Shown here: one piece after another, positions 47,491 to 52,259 of the stretch
How positions within the stretch are numbered: position 1 is the first letter of the stretch
Layout of the letters: each line of letters opens with the position of its first letter
From: Onchocerca volvulus
Lineage: Eukaryota; Nematoda; Chromadorea; Rhabditida; Onchocercidae
NCBI GenBank assembly: GCA_000499405.2
Contig: HG738137.1
Location: 1,240,001-1,304,000, forward strand
Direction of reading: 5' to 3'
Length of the DNA: 64,000 bases
The notes under the pieces: model-generated
What the model saw: only the letters and a program-made list of their open reading frames with translations
What the model was told of the DNA's origin: nothing
The model's database searches: none
Position numbers and translations under genes: made by a program

Positions 47491-49420
47491 TCGCAAAATC
47501 CGATTTGAAGTGTGGAAAATCAAATATATGATAGTAATTGAATTATCATCAGTTTCGTAATTTTATTCCTTATCTAATTGCAAACTATTATCGAATGACA
47601 GTAATTCTTTTAGTCTTTCAGTAATTTTAATTATATCGATTTGGTTGATTAAAATTTCATTCTAATATTTATTAATTTTAATTCGAAATCAGGTGATTGC
47701 TATGGCGTACAAGCAATAAAATTATACAGTGTTAATTTCTGGATTTTCGGTTTTTATTTCATAAAAGTTGAATTGGCAGGAGTTTCGGAATTCTATTATA
47801 TATGCTAACAACCGGTAGAATACCATTCGATGATGAATATTATGAAATGATACGATTGAAAATCCTTTCTAACATTTCAACAATTGATGAAATAAAAAAT
47901 TATCGAATTCATTCTCAGGCAATTATTGCACTCTTAAAATCTATAATTATTGAAAATGCCAGGTAATGTTATCTTTTTCTTTTTTTGCAGCTAGATTATC
48001 ATCTATTAATCTTTTTTTTTCAATTTCATTTTAATATTCCGAGTTTTAATTTTTCATTTTTAATATTTTTTTCAAGCTCCTAAATGAATAAGTGGCATTT
48101 GTTGATAAAATTAGAAGCAAGCATAGAGAAAGACATAAAATTGGAGGAGAAAGAAAAGATGAATTTTATAGATTGGAAATGCCTGACTAAATCAAGATTG
48201 CTGAAGTTTGAATTTTTTTTTTTTTTGTCTTTTGTTTTTTGTTTTTTGAGAATACGTATGGTTCTTATATTAATATTTCAATTCTAAACTTTATTTAAAT
48301 TCAATATAAAAACTGAATTCGAAATTTGACAAGAGCCAAAACTAATTGGTAAAGTATTTAATTGAAATTATTCTCTCTATCAATTGGTGTTCCAGATAAA
48401 TTTCAATTTACAGAAGTCGATTATCAGCAACAGAATGTCTGAAAAGCGAGTGGATGCAAAATGTTTGTTTTTGGTTCCTTAAATTGAAATTTAGATTTTT
48501 CGGATTAAAATAAGAATTACTATTTATTAGATTCAATAAGTTAATCATTGAAGTATTAGATGATCACTTAATGCTCAAGAAAAAAATACAAAATAAAATG
48601 AATAGATAGCGTTGTTATTGCATTTCTCGGTGTACCAGTAATCTTTCCTTAATGATATCAATATAATTTCGAATGAAATCATGTGTTTACCTTAAAAAAA
48701 TTCAATCCAACTCAAGAAATTCAATGATTTGAAAAACGATCCAAATAAATTTTTTAGCCCAATTAAAGTTACATTTGTTGAAAGTAAGTTATTCATTTCA
48801 AATTTTTCCGAAAAACTGTTAAAATATTTCTTATTCCTTCATTTTTCATTTTTTTTCTTTAACTCTGAATTACTTATAGCAAGGAAGCGACGAACTTTTC
48901 CTCGTGGATTATTTGGAAGATTACAAGGAACGACGTAAAAAGCAACTTCAAAAGATTGGTGATTTATTTGAAGATTGTGAAATTTGCATCTATCTGTCGA
49001 ATTTTATATATACTATAAAAGGAAAATTTTAAAAATAAGGAGTAAAAATTTTCATTTCACAAAAAAATTGCTTATAGGAAGGAATCGAAGAACTTTCTCG
49101 TGAATTAGTTGAAGATTACGGGGAATGATGTAAGGAATAACTACGAAGAATTGCTGATTTATTTAAAAATTATGAAGTTTTATTTATATGTTGAATTGTA
49201 TAAATTTAAAAATATAGATAAAAATAAATCTTTATTTCACAAAAAAAAAAATTATGCATAGCAAGAAATCAAAAGATTTTTGCATCTGAATTATTTGGAA
49301 AATTACAAGCATCGTACGGACCAACTTGGAAGAATTGTTAATTCATCTAAAGATTGTAAAATGTGGAAAAGGATTCCCGTTTCATTTCCATCTTATAAAA
49401 TAATTAATTTCATCAAATAA
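256..49420 (+). CDS. unc-73: UNC-73/Trio/Kalirin multidomain Rho guanine nucleotide exchange factor (5' partial, many exons)
   Basis: This is the whole visible span of a Trio/Kalirin family gene; its SEC14 and first spectrin exons must lie upstream of the window. The family activates Rac, RhoG and Rho GTPases and guides axon growth, cell migration and neurotransmission. Exons were joined by splice signals, matching phases and residue-level similarity to recalled Trio and UNC-73 sequence. The domain order is spectrin, DH1-PH1, SH3, linker, DH2-PH2, SH3, Ig, FnIII, kinase, which is the Kalirin-12 architecture. Introns range from about 50 bases to over 5 kb, and the large ones carry alternative first exons. 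Introns of 300 bases to 2 kb not listed separately are AT-rich and hold nothing I recognise. The gene identity is near certain. Exact isoform boundaries are inferred. Confidence 0.93.
1938..3889 (+). CDS. unc-73: unc-73 DH1 (RhoGEF 1) domain exons
   Basis: The exons are 1938-2114, 2659-2824, 3288-3428 and 3812-3889. The product starts [17 protein letters not shown], which is conserved region 1 of Dbl homology domains, and continues through [19 protein letters not shown] to the hallmark [20 protein letters not shown] in the third exon. The fourth exon encodes [16 protein letters not shown], the DH-PH junction helix. In UNC-73 and Trio this domain activates Rac and RhoG. Phases agree across all joins only if the third and fourth exons end at GC rather than GT donors (3429 and 3890). 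GT alternatives nearby shift the frame into stops. Confidence 0.92.
4353..5092 (+). CDS. unc-73: unc-73 PH1 domain exons
   Basis: The exons are 4353-4532 and 4912-5092. They encode [18 protein letters not shown], then [19 protein letters not shown], then [16 protein letters not shown], and finish with the PH C-terminal helix around [14 protein letters not shown]. These match the PH1 domain of Trio nearly segment by segment. PH1 sits against DH1 and supports exchange and membrane binding. The first exon most likely ends at 4532 with a third GC donor (GCAAGC). A GT donor six bases later is also in frame, but it would insert two residues not found in Trio. The second exon ends in phase 1, completing Asp with the exon at 5235. 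Confidence 0.9.
5235..5389 (+). CDS. unc-73: unc-73 linker exon after PH1 (Ser/Thr-rich)
   Basis: This 155-base exon follows TTTTTCAG and encodes a low-complexity stretch rich in Ser, Thr and Asn ([20 protein letters not shown] and similar) ending NHNLE in phase 0. Its place matches the Ser-rich linker that follows PH1 in Trio (…DTISIASRTSQN…). It can splice in phase either to the first SH3 exon at 15357, about 10 kb away, or to a very short terminal exon at 6017. Confidence 0.85.
6017..6040 (+). CDS. unc-73: candidate alternative terminal exon: DH1-PH1-only isoform ends here
   Basis: A long pyrimidine tract (about 5978-6015) ends in the acceptor TTGTAG, followed by seven codons and a stop (SMSTSRK then TAA). 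The reading phase (0) is that left by the exon ending at 5389. An AATAAA overlaps the stop codon at 6036-6041, and another lies near 6720. C. elegans makes UNC-73B, which ends shortly after PH1; this exon would give the equivalent product. Transcript evidence is lacking, so the exon is inferred from signals and phase. Confidence 0.5.
   Translation, partial: SMSTSRK
6041..8130 (+). other. non-coding stretch: possible 3' UTR then intron
   Basis: The stretch is purine-rich from about 6080 to 7560, with ATGAATGAACG-like and ATTC-type short repeats near 6740 and 7150. It may include the 3' UTR of the DH1-PH1-only isoform and the promoter of the first exon at 8149. A more GC-rich island at about 7590-7730 is listed separately as a possible snoRNA. 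I recognise no coding exon in it. Confidence 0.5.
7630..7732 (+). ncRNA. possible intronic C/D box snoRNA
   Basis: Within a GC-richer island there is a box C-like TGATGA at 7635-7640 and a box D CTGA at 7722-7725. The bases just outside can form a short terminal stem (CAGTT with AATTG, one G-U pair). The spacing and intronic position fit C/D snoRNAs, but no clear C' or D' boxes are visible and no rRNA target was identified. It could equally be a 5' untranslated exon. Confidence 0.22.
8149..8307 (+). CDS. unc-73: alternative first exon of unc-73 ([10 protein letters not shown]…)
   Basis: A strong acceptor (TTTCATCTTCAG, ending 8132) is followed 16 bases later by ATG and 53 codons, then a donor CCG|GTTTGT in phase 0. 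The peptide is basic and Ser/His-rich ([26 protein letters not shown]). It cannot be joined in frame from the upstream exon ending at 5389. It fits in phase to the SH3 exon at 15357. This is the pattern of an SL trans-spliced alternative first exon, as used by the shorter UNC-73 isoforms of C. elegans. No recognised domain lies in the peptide itself. Confidence 0.6.
8308..13801 (+). other. large AT-rich intron
   Basis: The stretch is very AT-rich, with short homopolymer runs and no convincing exon, RNA gene or repeat family on either strand. A slightly GC-richer patch lies near 12440-12800, which could hold control sites for the first exon at 13815, but no named motif was recognised. Confidence 0.6.
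13815..13925 (+). CDS. unc-73: alternative first exon of unc-73 ([10 protein letters not shown]…)
   Basis: An acceptor (TTATTCTTAG, ending 13801) lies 13 bases before ATG, and an in-frame TAA directly precedes the ATG, so this exon can only be a first exon. It has 37 codons, strongly basic ([20 protein letters not shown]), and ends CCG|GTTTGT in phase 0. That is the same donor sequence as the first exon at 8149, and the same shared target at 15357. The resulting isoform would begin just before SH3-1. The basic peptide could bind membrane or act as a nuclear or cortical targeting signal, but that is a guess. Confidence 0.62.
13926..15356 (+). other. AT-rich intron with T tract and purine tract
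   Basis: The intron contains a 24-nt T run (14008-14031) and a GA-rich stretch on the plus strand (about 14203-14260). Nothing else was recognised. Confidence 0.6.
15357..16341 (+). CDS. unc-73: unc-73 first SH3 domain (exons 15357-15446 and 16224-16341)
   Basis: The first exon encodes [20 protein letters not shown] then [10 protein letters not shown], the ALYDY-like strand and RT loop of an SH3 domain. The second encodes [20 protein letters not shown] then [10 protein letters not shown], with the conserved tryptophan and the GLVP motif. Order and sequence match SH3-1 of Trio (TACNSNELTIRRGQ…EGLVPCGSL). The domain probably binds proline-rich ligands and may inhibit the GEF domains. The intron between them (15447-16223) is T-rich with nothing recognised. 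The second exon ends in phase 1 and joins the exon at 21220 to make Asp. Confidence 0.9.
16936..16997 (+). repeat. (GA)n purine microsatellite
   Basis: An imperfect run of GA, AAGG and GAGAGAGG units on the plus strand, purest over the last 30 bases. A simple-sequence repeat in an intron. Confidence 0.85.
17912..18059 (+). promoter_or_regulatory. possible regulatory element: hairpin, CArG box and heat-shock-like array
   Basis: Three motifs lie close together. The first is a 9-bp inverted repeat, CCATCTATC (17912-17920) and GATAGATGG (17963-17971), with a nested 5-bp TTTCG/CGAAA pair. The second is a perfect CArG box, CCAAATAAGG (18026-18035). The third is GAAnnTTCnnGAA (18047-18059), matching the heat-shock factor consensus. 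The cluster could be an enhancer for the first exon at 19724. Each motif can occur by chance in AT-rich DNA. Confidence 0.25.
19724..19964 (+). CDS. unc-73: alternative first exon of unc-73 ([11 protein letters not shown]…)
   Basis: ATG (19724, with a second ATG directly after) follows an acceptor-like AACAG at 19698. The 80-codon exon ends CCTAATG|GTTCGT in phase 1. That is the same phase as the second SH3 exon, so it can replace it and splice to 21220. It cannot be entered in frame from the exon ending at 16341, which argues for a true first exon. The peptide is Ser/Arg-rich at first ([20 protein letters not shown]), then acidic-neutral with no recognised domain. The isoform would lack spectrin, DH1 and SH3-1 and carry DH2 onward, like the Rho-specific UNC-73 isoforms of C. 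elegans. Confidence 0.62.
21220..21325 (+). CDS. unc-73: unc-73 linker exon (Ser-rich, shared)
   Basis: This 106-base exon follows TTTCTTCAG and encodes [20 protein letters not shown] and ends KRKSLR, entering in phase 2 and leaving in phase 2. It accepts both the SH3 exon (16341) and the alternative first exon (19964). It sits in the low-complexity region between SH3-1 and DH2. The next intron (to 23189) is AT-rich, with a few GC-richer patches near 22320-22680 and nothing recognised. Confidence 0.82.
23213..23416 (+). CDS. unc-73: dual-use exon: internal linker exon (from 23227) or alternative first exon (ATG 23213)
   Basis: As an internal exon it starts at 23227 after TTTTTTTAG, completing Arg with the exon ending 21325, and reads [20 protein letters not shown] and onward. 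The same frame stays open upstream to ATG at 23213 ([10 protein letters not shown]), which lies 23 bases after a good TTTCAG acceptor (23189). It can therefore also be a trans-spliced first exon. The acceptor AG is itself part of an in-frame AGA codon. The peptide is Gln/Ser-rich with no domain. It ends AGA|GTTTGT in phase 0. Confidence 0.72.
23417..28747 (+). other. large AT-rich intron
   Basis: T-rich sequence with no convincing exon. A strong short inverted repeat at 24637-24681 is listed separately. Apparent long Phe/Leu/Ser-rich frames near 24310-24770 are pyrimidine-tract readings and are not supported as genes. Confidence 0.6.
24637..24681 (+). repeat. inverted repeat able to form a hairpin (15-bp arms, one mismatch)
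   Basis: The arms CAAGCAGACTGTATG (24637-24651) and CATACAATCTGCTTG (24667-24681) pair with a single mismatch around a 15-nt loop. The base composition is richer in GC than the surrounding intron. It is shorter than a usual pre-miRNA. It could be a small-RNA precursor, a protein-binding palindrome or a relic of a terminal inverted repeat. Confidence 0.5.
28748..29017 (+). CDS. unc-73: unc-73 linker exon with internal in-frame donor
   Basis: This 90-codon exon after TTTTTTTCAG encodes an acidic, Ser/Ala/Pro-rich segment ([20 protein letters not shown] … [20 protein letters not shown]) ending GTAAGT in phase 0. The final part resembles the SAAELVSAIEELV segment before DH2 of Trio. A perfect donor (TCG|GTGAGT) at 28883 lies inside it in the same phase. 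Two forms differing by 45 residues are therefore possible. Confidence 0.82.
29018..33470 (+). other. large intron
   Basis: AT-rich, with T runs at 32916-32945 and 32952-32971 and purine-rich sequence around 30800-31450 and 32630-32720. A perfect 11-bp inverted repeat at 31211-31259 is listed separately. No exon or RNA gene recognised. Confidence 0.6.
31211..31259 (+). repeat. perfect 11-bp inverted repeat
   Basis: GCCTTCCTATC (31211-31221) and GATAGGAAGGC (31249-31259) are exact complements separated by 27 bases. Its function is unknown. It may be a hairpin in the intron RNA or a degenerate element terminus. Confidence 0.6.
33471..33589 (+). CDS. unc-73: unc-73 exon just before DH2
   Basis: The exon begins with ATG directly after the acceptor TTACAG and encodes [20 protein letters not shown] then [16 protein letters not shown], an acidic then basic stretch matching the lead-in to DH2 of Trio (…KRRHYVLQELVETERDYV). 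It ends at an atypical donor ACA|GTCCGT in phase 2. This is the only GT that keeps frame with the DH2 exon at 33925. Because the exon starts with ATG in the shared frame, it could also be a trans-spliced start for a DH2-PH2 isoform. Confidence 0.82.
33925..36058 (+). CDS. unc-73: unc-73 DH2 (RhoGEF 2) domain exons
   Basis: The exons are 33925-34095, 34213-34282, 34882-34968, 35518-35682 and 35957-36058. They read [79 protein letters not shown] and the hallmark [20 protein letters not shown]. They end with the junction [20 protein letters not shown]. Identity to Trio DH2 is very high. In C. elegans and mammals the second GEF domain acts on Rho. All splice phases agree. A short 118-base intron lies between the first two exons. 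Confidence 0.94.
36222..38354 (+). CDS. unc-73: unc-73 PH2 domain exons
   Basis: The exons are 36222-36386 and 38125-38354. They encode [20 protein letters not shown] (compare [16 protein letters not shown] in Trio) and [20 protein letters not shown] followed by the PH C-terminal helix [20 protein letters not shown]. The end [18 protein letters not shown] corresponds to NALTSPIEYQRNHSG in Trio. The first exon ends at a perfect GTAAGT in phase 0 and the second at TTGTAAGG in phase 2. The 1.7-kb intron between them is AT-rich with nothing recognised. Confidence 0.92.
38907..39144 (+). CDS. unc-73: unc-73 basic tail exon with two donors or a stop (DH2-PH2 isoform end)
   Basis: The exon enters in phase 2 and encodes [14 protein letters not shown], then meets a perfect donor (ACAG|GTAAGA) at 38951. 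Read further, it stays open through a Ser/Lys/Gly-rich tail ([20 protein letters not shown]) to a second donor (GCAG|GTAAAT) at 39131. If neither is used, it reaches TGA at 39142-39144. Both donors leave phase 1. Reading to the stop would end the protein after PH2, as several C. elegans UNC-73 isoforms do. AATAAA signals lie near 39766-39790. Confidence 0.8.
39145..40560 (+). other. 3' UTR of the PH2-terminating isoform and intron
   Basis: AT-rich, with T runs near 39661-39690 and AATAAA hexamers near 39766-39790 that could end the transcript stopping at 39144. Nothing else recognised. Confidence 0.5.
40561..40592 (+). CDS. unc-73: unc-73 32-base microexon joining PH2 tail to SH3-2
   Basis: A long pyrimidine tract ending TTTCTTTCAG is followed by 32 bases and then AAG|GTTCTG. 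The exon needs 1 base from the upstream donor (both 38950 and 39130 supply it) and ends in phase 0, matching the exon at 43449. It encodes [11 protein letters not shown], a basic patch similar in character to the KKSEKKDKDGKRE region of Trio. The evidence is phase, signals and the need for a connector; 32 bases is short enough that transcript support would be welcome. Confidence 0.6.
40593..42620 (+). other. intron or upstream region of C-terminal isoform
   Basis: T-rich sequence to about 41700, then a more balanced region (41750-42620) that could hold the promoter for the first exon at 42706. Small open frames on either strand here have no recognisable similarity and no splice context. Confidence 0.5.
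42706..42726 (+). CDS. unc-73: candidate alternative first exon (MSDDTKT) for an SH3-Ig-Fn-kinase isoform
   Basis: ATG and six codons end at ACG|GTTAGC in phase 0, which fits the SH3-2 exon at 43449. Acceptor-like sites (TTTCTCTTTAG at 42620 and CGGCAG at 42630) lie upstream. If used, the product would have no exchange domain and start just before SH3-2. The exon is very short, so the call rests on pattern and phase only. Confidence 0.4.
43449..44162 (+). CDS. unc-73: unc-73 second SH3 domain (exons 43449-43559 and 44032-44162)
   Basis: The first exon encodes [20 protein letters not shown] and [17 protein letters not shown]. The second encodes [20 protein letters not shown] and [11 protein letters not shown]. 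The pattern of a starting hydrophobic strand, the GRRGEKVKIL turn, the diverging middle and GYIPTYFL at the end is that of an SH3 domain. It sits where Trio and Kalirin have SH3-2 (TAVKEDEINVYQGEVVQIL…EGWIPGFVLG). The aromatic ALYDY residues are degenerate (AIMNSSFSA), so binding to classic PxxP ligands is doubtful. The second exon ends in phase 2. Confidence 0.82.
44343..45417 (+). CDS. unc-73: unc-73 basic linker and Ig I-set domain (exons 44343-44718 and 45162-45417)
   Basis: The first exon starts after a tandem acceptor (TTCAG then AG; only the second AG keeps the frame with the exon ending 44162). It encodes a basic segment ([30 protein letters not shown]) and then the Ig domain: [32 protein letters not shown]. 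The second exon finishes it with [20 protein letters not shown] and [15 protein letters not shown]. The tryptophan and first cysteine are present, but the second cysteine of the usual YxC motif is not (YWAQAEN). No disulfide would form, as is common for cytoplasmic Ig domains. Confidence 0.85.
44973..45035 (+). repeat. 21-bp minisatellite, three copies
   Basis: Three adjacent imperfect 21-base units (44973-44993, 44994-45014, 45015-45035) share the core AT(T/C)(G/A)AGA(C/T)A…TCTC. They lie in the intron inside the Ig domain. Confidence 0.75.
45162..45962 (+). CDS. unc-73: unc-73 fibronectin type III domain (exons 45162-45417 and 45760-45962)
   Basis: FnIII follows the Ig domain directly. The first exon contributes [26 protein letters not shown] and [10 protein letters not shown]. 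The second contributes [20 protein letters not shown] and [18 protein letters not shown]. The proline-rich start, the tryptophan strand, the [13 protein letters not shown] motif and the G-P end are typical. An Ig-FnIII pair at this place matches Kalirin and UNC-73. The second exon ends in phase 0 at GAG|GTAACT and joins the first kinase exon. Confidence 0.88.
46309..48462 (+). CDS. unc-73: unc-73 C-terminal protein kinase domain with NFG in place of DFG
   Basis: The exons are 46309-46583, 46988-47126, 47221-47390, 47780-47962 and 48414-48462 (272 residues, all phases consistent). Visible landmarks are the glycine loop [11 protein letters not shown] (first glycine lost), the ATP lysine in YAAK (about residue 42), a helix C glutamate in EREISIM (61), the catalytic loop AHLDIKPEN (134-141), NFG (156-158, codon at 47272), ASPE (178-181), [12 protein letters not shown] (193 on) and the closing [14 protein letters not shown]. 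HLDxKPEN and the last motif match the Trio/Kalirin kinase (AHLDLKPEN, RPSAALALQEQWL). As I recall, C. elegans UNC-73 and Drosophila Trio lack this domain. The lost DFG aspartate suggests weak or no catalysis, so it may be a pseudokinase scaffold. Confidence 0.88.
47465..47490 (+). repeat. (AT)n microsatellite
   Basis: Thirteen AT units in the kinase-domain intron between 47390 and 47780. Confidence 0.9.
48880..49032 (+). CDS. unc-73: unc-73 terminal exon, copy 1
   Basis: After ACTTATAG the exon reads [40 protein letters not shown] and on to a TAA at 49030, in phase 0 as left by the last kinase exon (48462). [19 protein letters not shown] is comparable to the Trio C-terminus (SRLTSFIERRKHQNDVRPI), so this is the natural tail after the kinase. 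A possible AATAAA serving this end lies at 49223-49228. Confidence 0.72.
   Translation, partial: QGSDELFLVDYLEDYKERRKKQLQKIGDLFEDCEICIYLSNFIYTIKGKF
49078..49128 (+). pseudogene. unc-73: unc-73 terminal exon, copy 2 (degenerate)
   Basis: A diverged copy of the exon at 48880 starts 198 bases downstream after GCTTATAG and reads [16 protein letters not shown] before an in-frame TGA at 49126. DNA similarity to copy 1 carries on past the stop to about 49210. It could still act as a short alternative end, but it looks like a decayed duplicate. Confidence 0.6.
49262..49420 (+). CDS. unc-73: unc-73 terminal exon, copy 3 (open)
   Basis: A third copy follows 184 bases after copy 2, after ATGCATAG. It is open for 52 codons ([40 protein letters not shown] and on) to TAA at 49418. 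It starts in phase 0, so it could replace copy 1 as a mutually exclusive last exon. AATAAA at 49437-49442 is well placed to end such a transcript. Confidence 0.5.
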   Translation, partial: QEIKRFLHLNYLENYKHRTDQLGRIVNSSKDCKMWKRIPVSFPSYKIINFIK

Positions 49421-49436
49421 GTAAGTGCAAATAGGG

Positions 49437-49442
49437 AATAAA
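49437..49442 (+). terminator. polyadenylation signal AATAAA (unc-73)
   Basis: A canonical hexamer 16 bases after the stop codon of terminal exon copy 3. A second AATAAA at 49223-49228 could serve copies 1 and 2. Confidence 0.45.
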
Positions 49443-52046
49443 TAATGCATAAAAGTATTCATCAACAAATTCCTTCTTGTAAATAATTGCTGGGAATATC
49501 AATGATTTAATTTCAAATTGGTTTGCTATAATTGTGTTCCAGTAAGCGTGAGAGGTACATTATGATAAACTTGTAATAGTTCATTAGTATTAGTATTTCA
49601 AGTTGCTACCGAATCCTTCTAAATTTCCATATAATATATCATTAATCCTTTATAATATATTATTAATTCTTCCTGAAATTCGTACTATACATTCAGCTAA
49701 ATTCCAACTTTTATTAGTTGTTTCATTGAACGCAGCAAAAAATTTAGGATGAATGAATCAATATAAAATAAGTTCGATTAGTATCAATATCCAAAAGCAC
49801 AAAAAAAGTACAAAAACTTGTCTGAAAAAAAAAAAAACAAAAATGAAAAGGAGATCGAATGAAATATGCATTAAAATGCACACAGAAATAAAACAAAATA
49901 TAAAGAAAACTTCCGAAGTTCAACTAGTAGCTGTATTTATGTACTGTATGTATATATCATTTTATTCGAAAATTTTCCATAAGTTTCTTCATTTATATAT
50001 TTTCTATCTATAGTAAAAAAAAGTTGCAATGTAAAATTATTGTTAAAATAATTGAATTTGAAATTTTCAATAAGTTCGTTCTTTTTAACAGTCTAGAAAA
50101 ATTGGGTAATAGCTTATCAGGCAAACATTACTGATAACAACAATCAAATTGATTGTTAAAAGTGTGGCTGCACAAATGTTTGAATTGTACATCAAATCGA
50201 CTAACATTCTTTAGCGTTTCATGCAATGCAATATTTGTTTAATGGAAATCTATCTATATGAATGATTGATTTTGCCGAACCATACAGAATTATTAACAAT
50301 CCGAATTTGTATTCATCTAATGGCTAAAACGTTTTTGTACATATAAGTAGGAAATATATATTTGAGAGGGAAGAAATTCGGCAAGTTACTAAAGTTTTCA
50401 AATATTTTATCTATTTATTGTTTGTATAAGATGAAAATATTATAGAAATGAATTGAAGCTTAATTATTACCATGCATATCTCAGATATGGTAAGTCATTC
50501 AACAATCAATAAGTAACTGAGAACACAAATTTGGAATGCGAATAATTTCACCACTGTATCTAACTAAATTCTAGTTACTGATGGAAAATTTCTGAAGCTT
50601 TGCAACTATTTTCACGACAAATGCTTGCATAGCAATTGGCTTATACACGCAAAAAACTAATTTTGTGCAATGTGGTAAATTATTCAATGTGACCATTTCT
50701 ACTATCAAGAAATTCTATTTTAGATTATTTAAATTTTTTACATGCAATTTAAATTCGCAGTACTTGCATATATTTCGCGAAAAAAAAAAACAGGCTGATG
50801 AAATGATGATACATTAAAAGATATGGAAGCATTAACAGCACATTGTATACAACAGGATATATCGGGAGGAGATTTGTAAGTGGCAGCATGACTACTCCTG
50901 ATATGCAGCAAAAATTTACTTCCTCAAGAAACGATGCATGTAAAGATCAGCAAGAACTTTTCTTCCCGAAAATTCAGAAGAAATTGCTCAAGGAAAGTCA
51001 ATCTGACAGAGAATGGTAGCTATGACCAGGTAAGTTAATTTAATATATTTATCAGTTTAACTTCAGCTATTTAGTTCAATTACTTGATCATCTGTTTAAT
51101 TTCCAGTTCATTTCAAAATTCTATATTAAATATCCAAATTAAATAGAGTTTTGAGATGCAAGAATTACCATAATCATTATCCTTAATATTTTATATGAAG
51201 ATAAGAACATGAATTAGATAAATTCAAAAGTAAGAATAAAGAATAATTATGCTAATCCCATGAGAAAAATAACGATGATTTCTAAAAATAAACAGTTACG
51301 ATAATTTCAGCCCAAATCAGTTCCTTTTTTTCCCTTTTCCTCTCTTTTTTCTTCTCTCCCTGTCACAAAAAAAAAAGAAAAAAAAACCTGACTTTGGAAG
51401 ATTTAAAACAATTTCTTTTTAAGTAGCTATATAAACTTTACAATTGTATTGTTATCCGTTGGAATTCATGAATTCAACTTGCAATATAATTGTCGATCGG
51501 TATACAATAAATTTATGCAATTTCAATAATCAAACCAAATTGCAAAGATGCAAAACGTTAATACTTTATAATTGACAATGTTCTTTTTCTCTTTTCGTTA
51601 AAAAAAAAAAGATTTGTAAAACATCATAAGTCAATTACAAAAAAAAGAAAACAGCAATAAAACATTTCTAAAAACCCAAACTCTTTTATTTACGTATGAA
51701 GATGACATCGACTGATTTTTATTTGAAATAAACAAGACAATGTATTGTTTTCTCTATAAAGTCATCTTCTAAATAATATGACTACCTTCAAATGGGAGGA
51801 ATAAGATGAAGATTATTGAATAATCTCCGCGAAAAAAAATGAAAACAATTAATCAAAAAATGGACTTCATCTCAACAATAAAATTAATGAATTGAATAAA
51901 CAAGTAAATAATAACTCAACAATTCTAAAAATTTGATCATTCAAAATAGAGGAAGTAAATATGCCTAGCATCGTCAATATTTCTTACGTCCCTAGACATC
52001 TCACACCGAGAATTCTTGACGAAAACTCGATATCATTATTATTATA
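49443..52046 (+). other. intergenic region between convergent unc-73 and smu-1
   Basis: AT-rich sequence holding A runs (49823-49838, 50780-50790, 51366-51388, 51600-51611) and one more balanced patch at about 50810-51030, described separately. No RNA gene recognised. Confidence 0.55.
50810..51019 (+). CDS. unassigned open frame in the intergenic patch
   Basis: The frame is open for 69 codons from 50810 to TAG at 51017. It contains an ATG at 50888 that gives 43 residues (MTTPDMQQKFTSSRNDACKD, QQELFFPKIQKKLLKESQSD, REW). Composition is less AT-rich than the flanks. A perfect donor (CAG|GTAAGT) follows at 51030-51031, in a different frame. No family recognised. It might be another alternative end of unc-73, a small gene or 3' UTR sequence. 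No acceptor with a good pyrimidine tract leads into this frame. Confidence 0.2.
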   Translation, partial: YIKRYGSINSTLYTTGYIGRRFVSGSMTTPDMQQKFTSSRNDACKDQQELFFPKIQKKLLKESQSDREW

Positions 52047-52052
52047 TTTATT
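52047..52052 (-). terminator. candidate polyadenylation signal for smu-1
   Basis: AATAAA on the minus strand, about 208 bases past the smu-1 stop codon. It is plausible but not the only A-rich hexamer nearby. Confidence 0.3.
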
Positions 52053-52259
52053 CTTTCATTTACATATAAGCTGTCCGCATCACAATTAGTATAATTTTAT
52101 GAAATAAAATATGAATAGATTTGGCCTATCATCCAGGTAGTGTGTATCTACCTAAATTATTTCACTAAAATAGTGGCATTTTGCAATTTCAATTCAAAAG
52201 GAAATATCCATTCAAAACGAAATTCGTTTAAAGTAAGTTTGACTGCTACAATCATGTTC

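Noticed and set aside
48084..48287. Open frame [17 protein letters not shown] in the kinase intron
   Set aside because: No acceptor in phase with the upstream kinase exon, while the exon at 48414 continues the kinase motif XI exactly.
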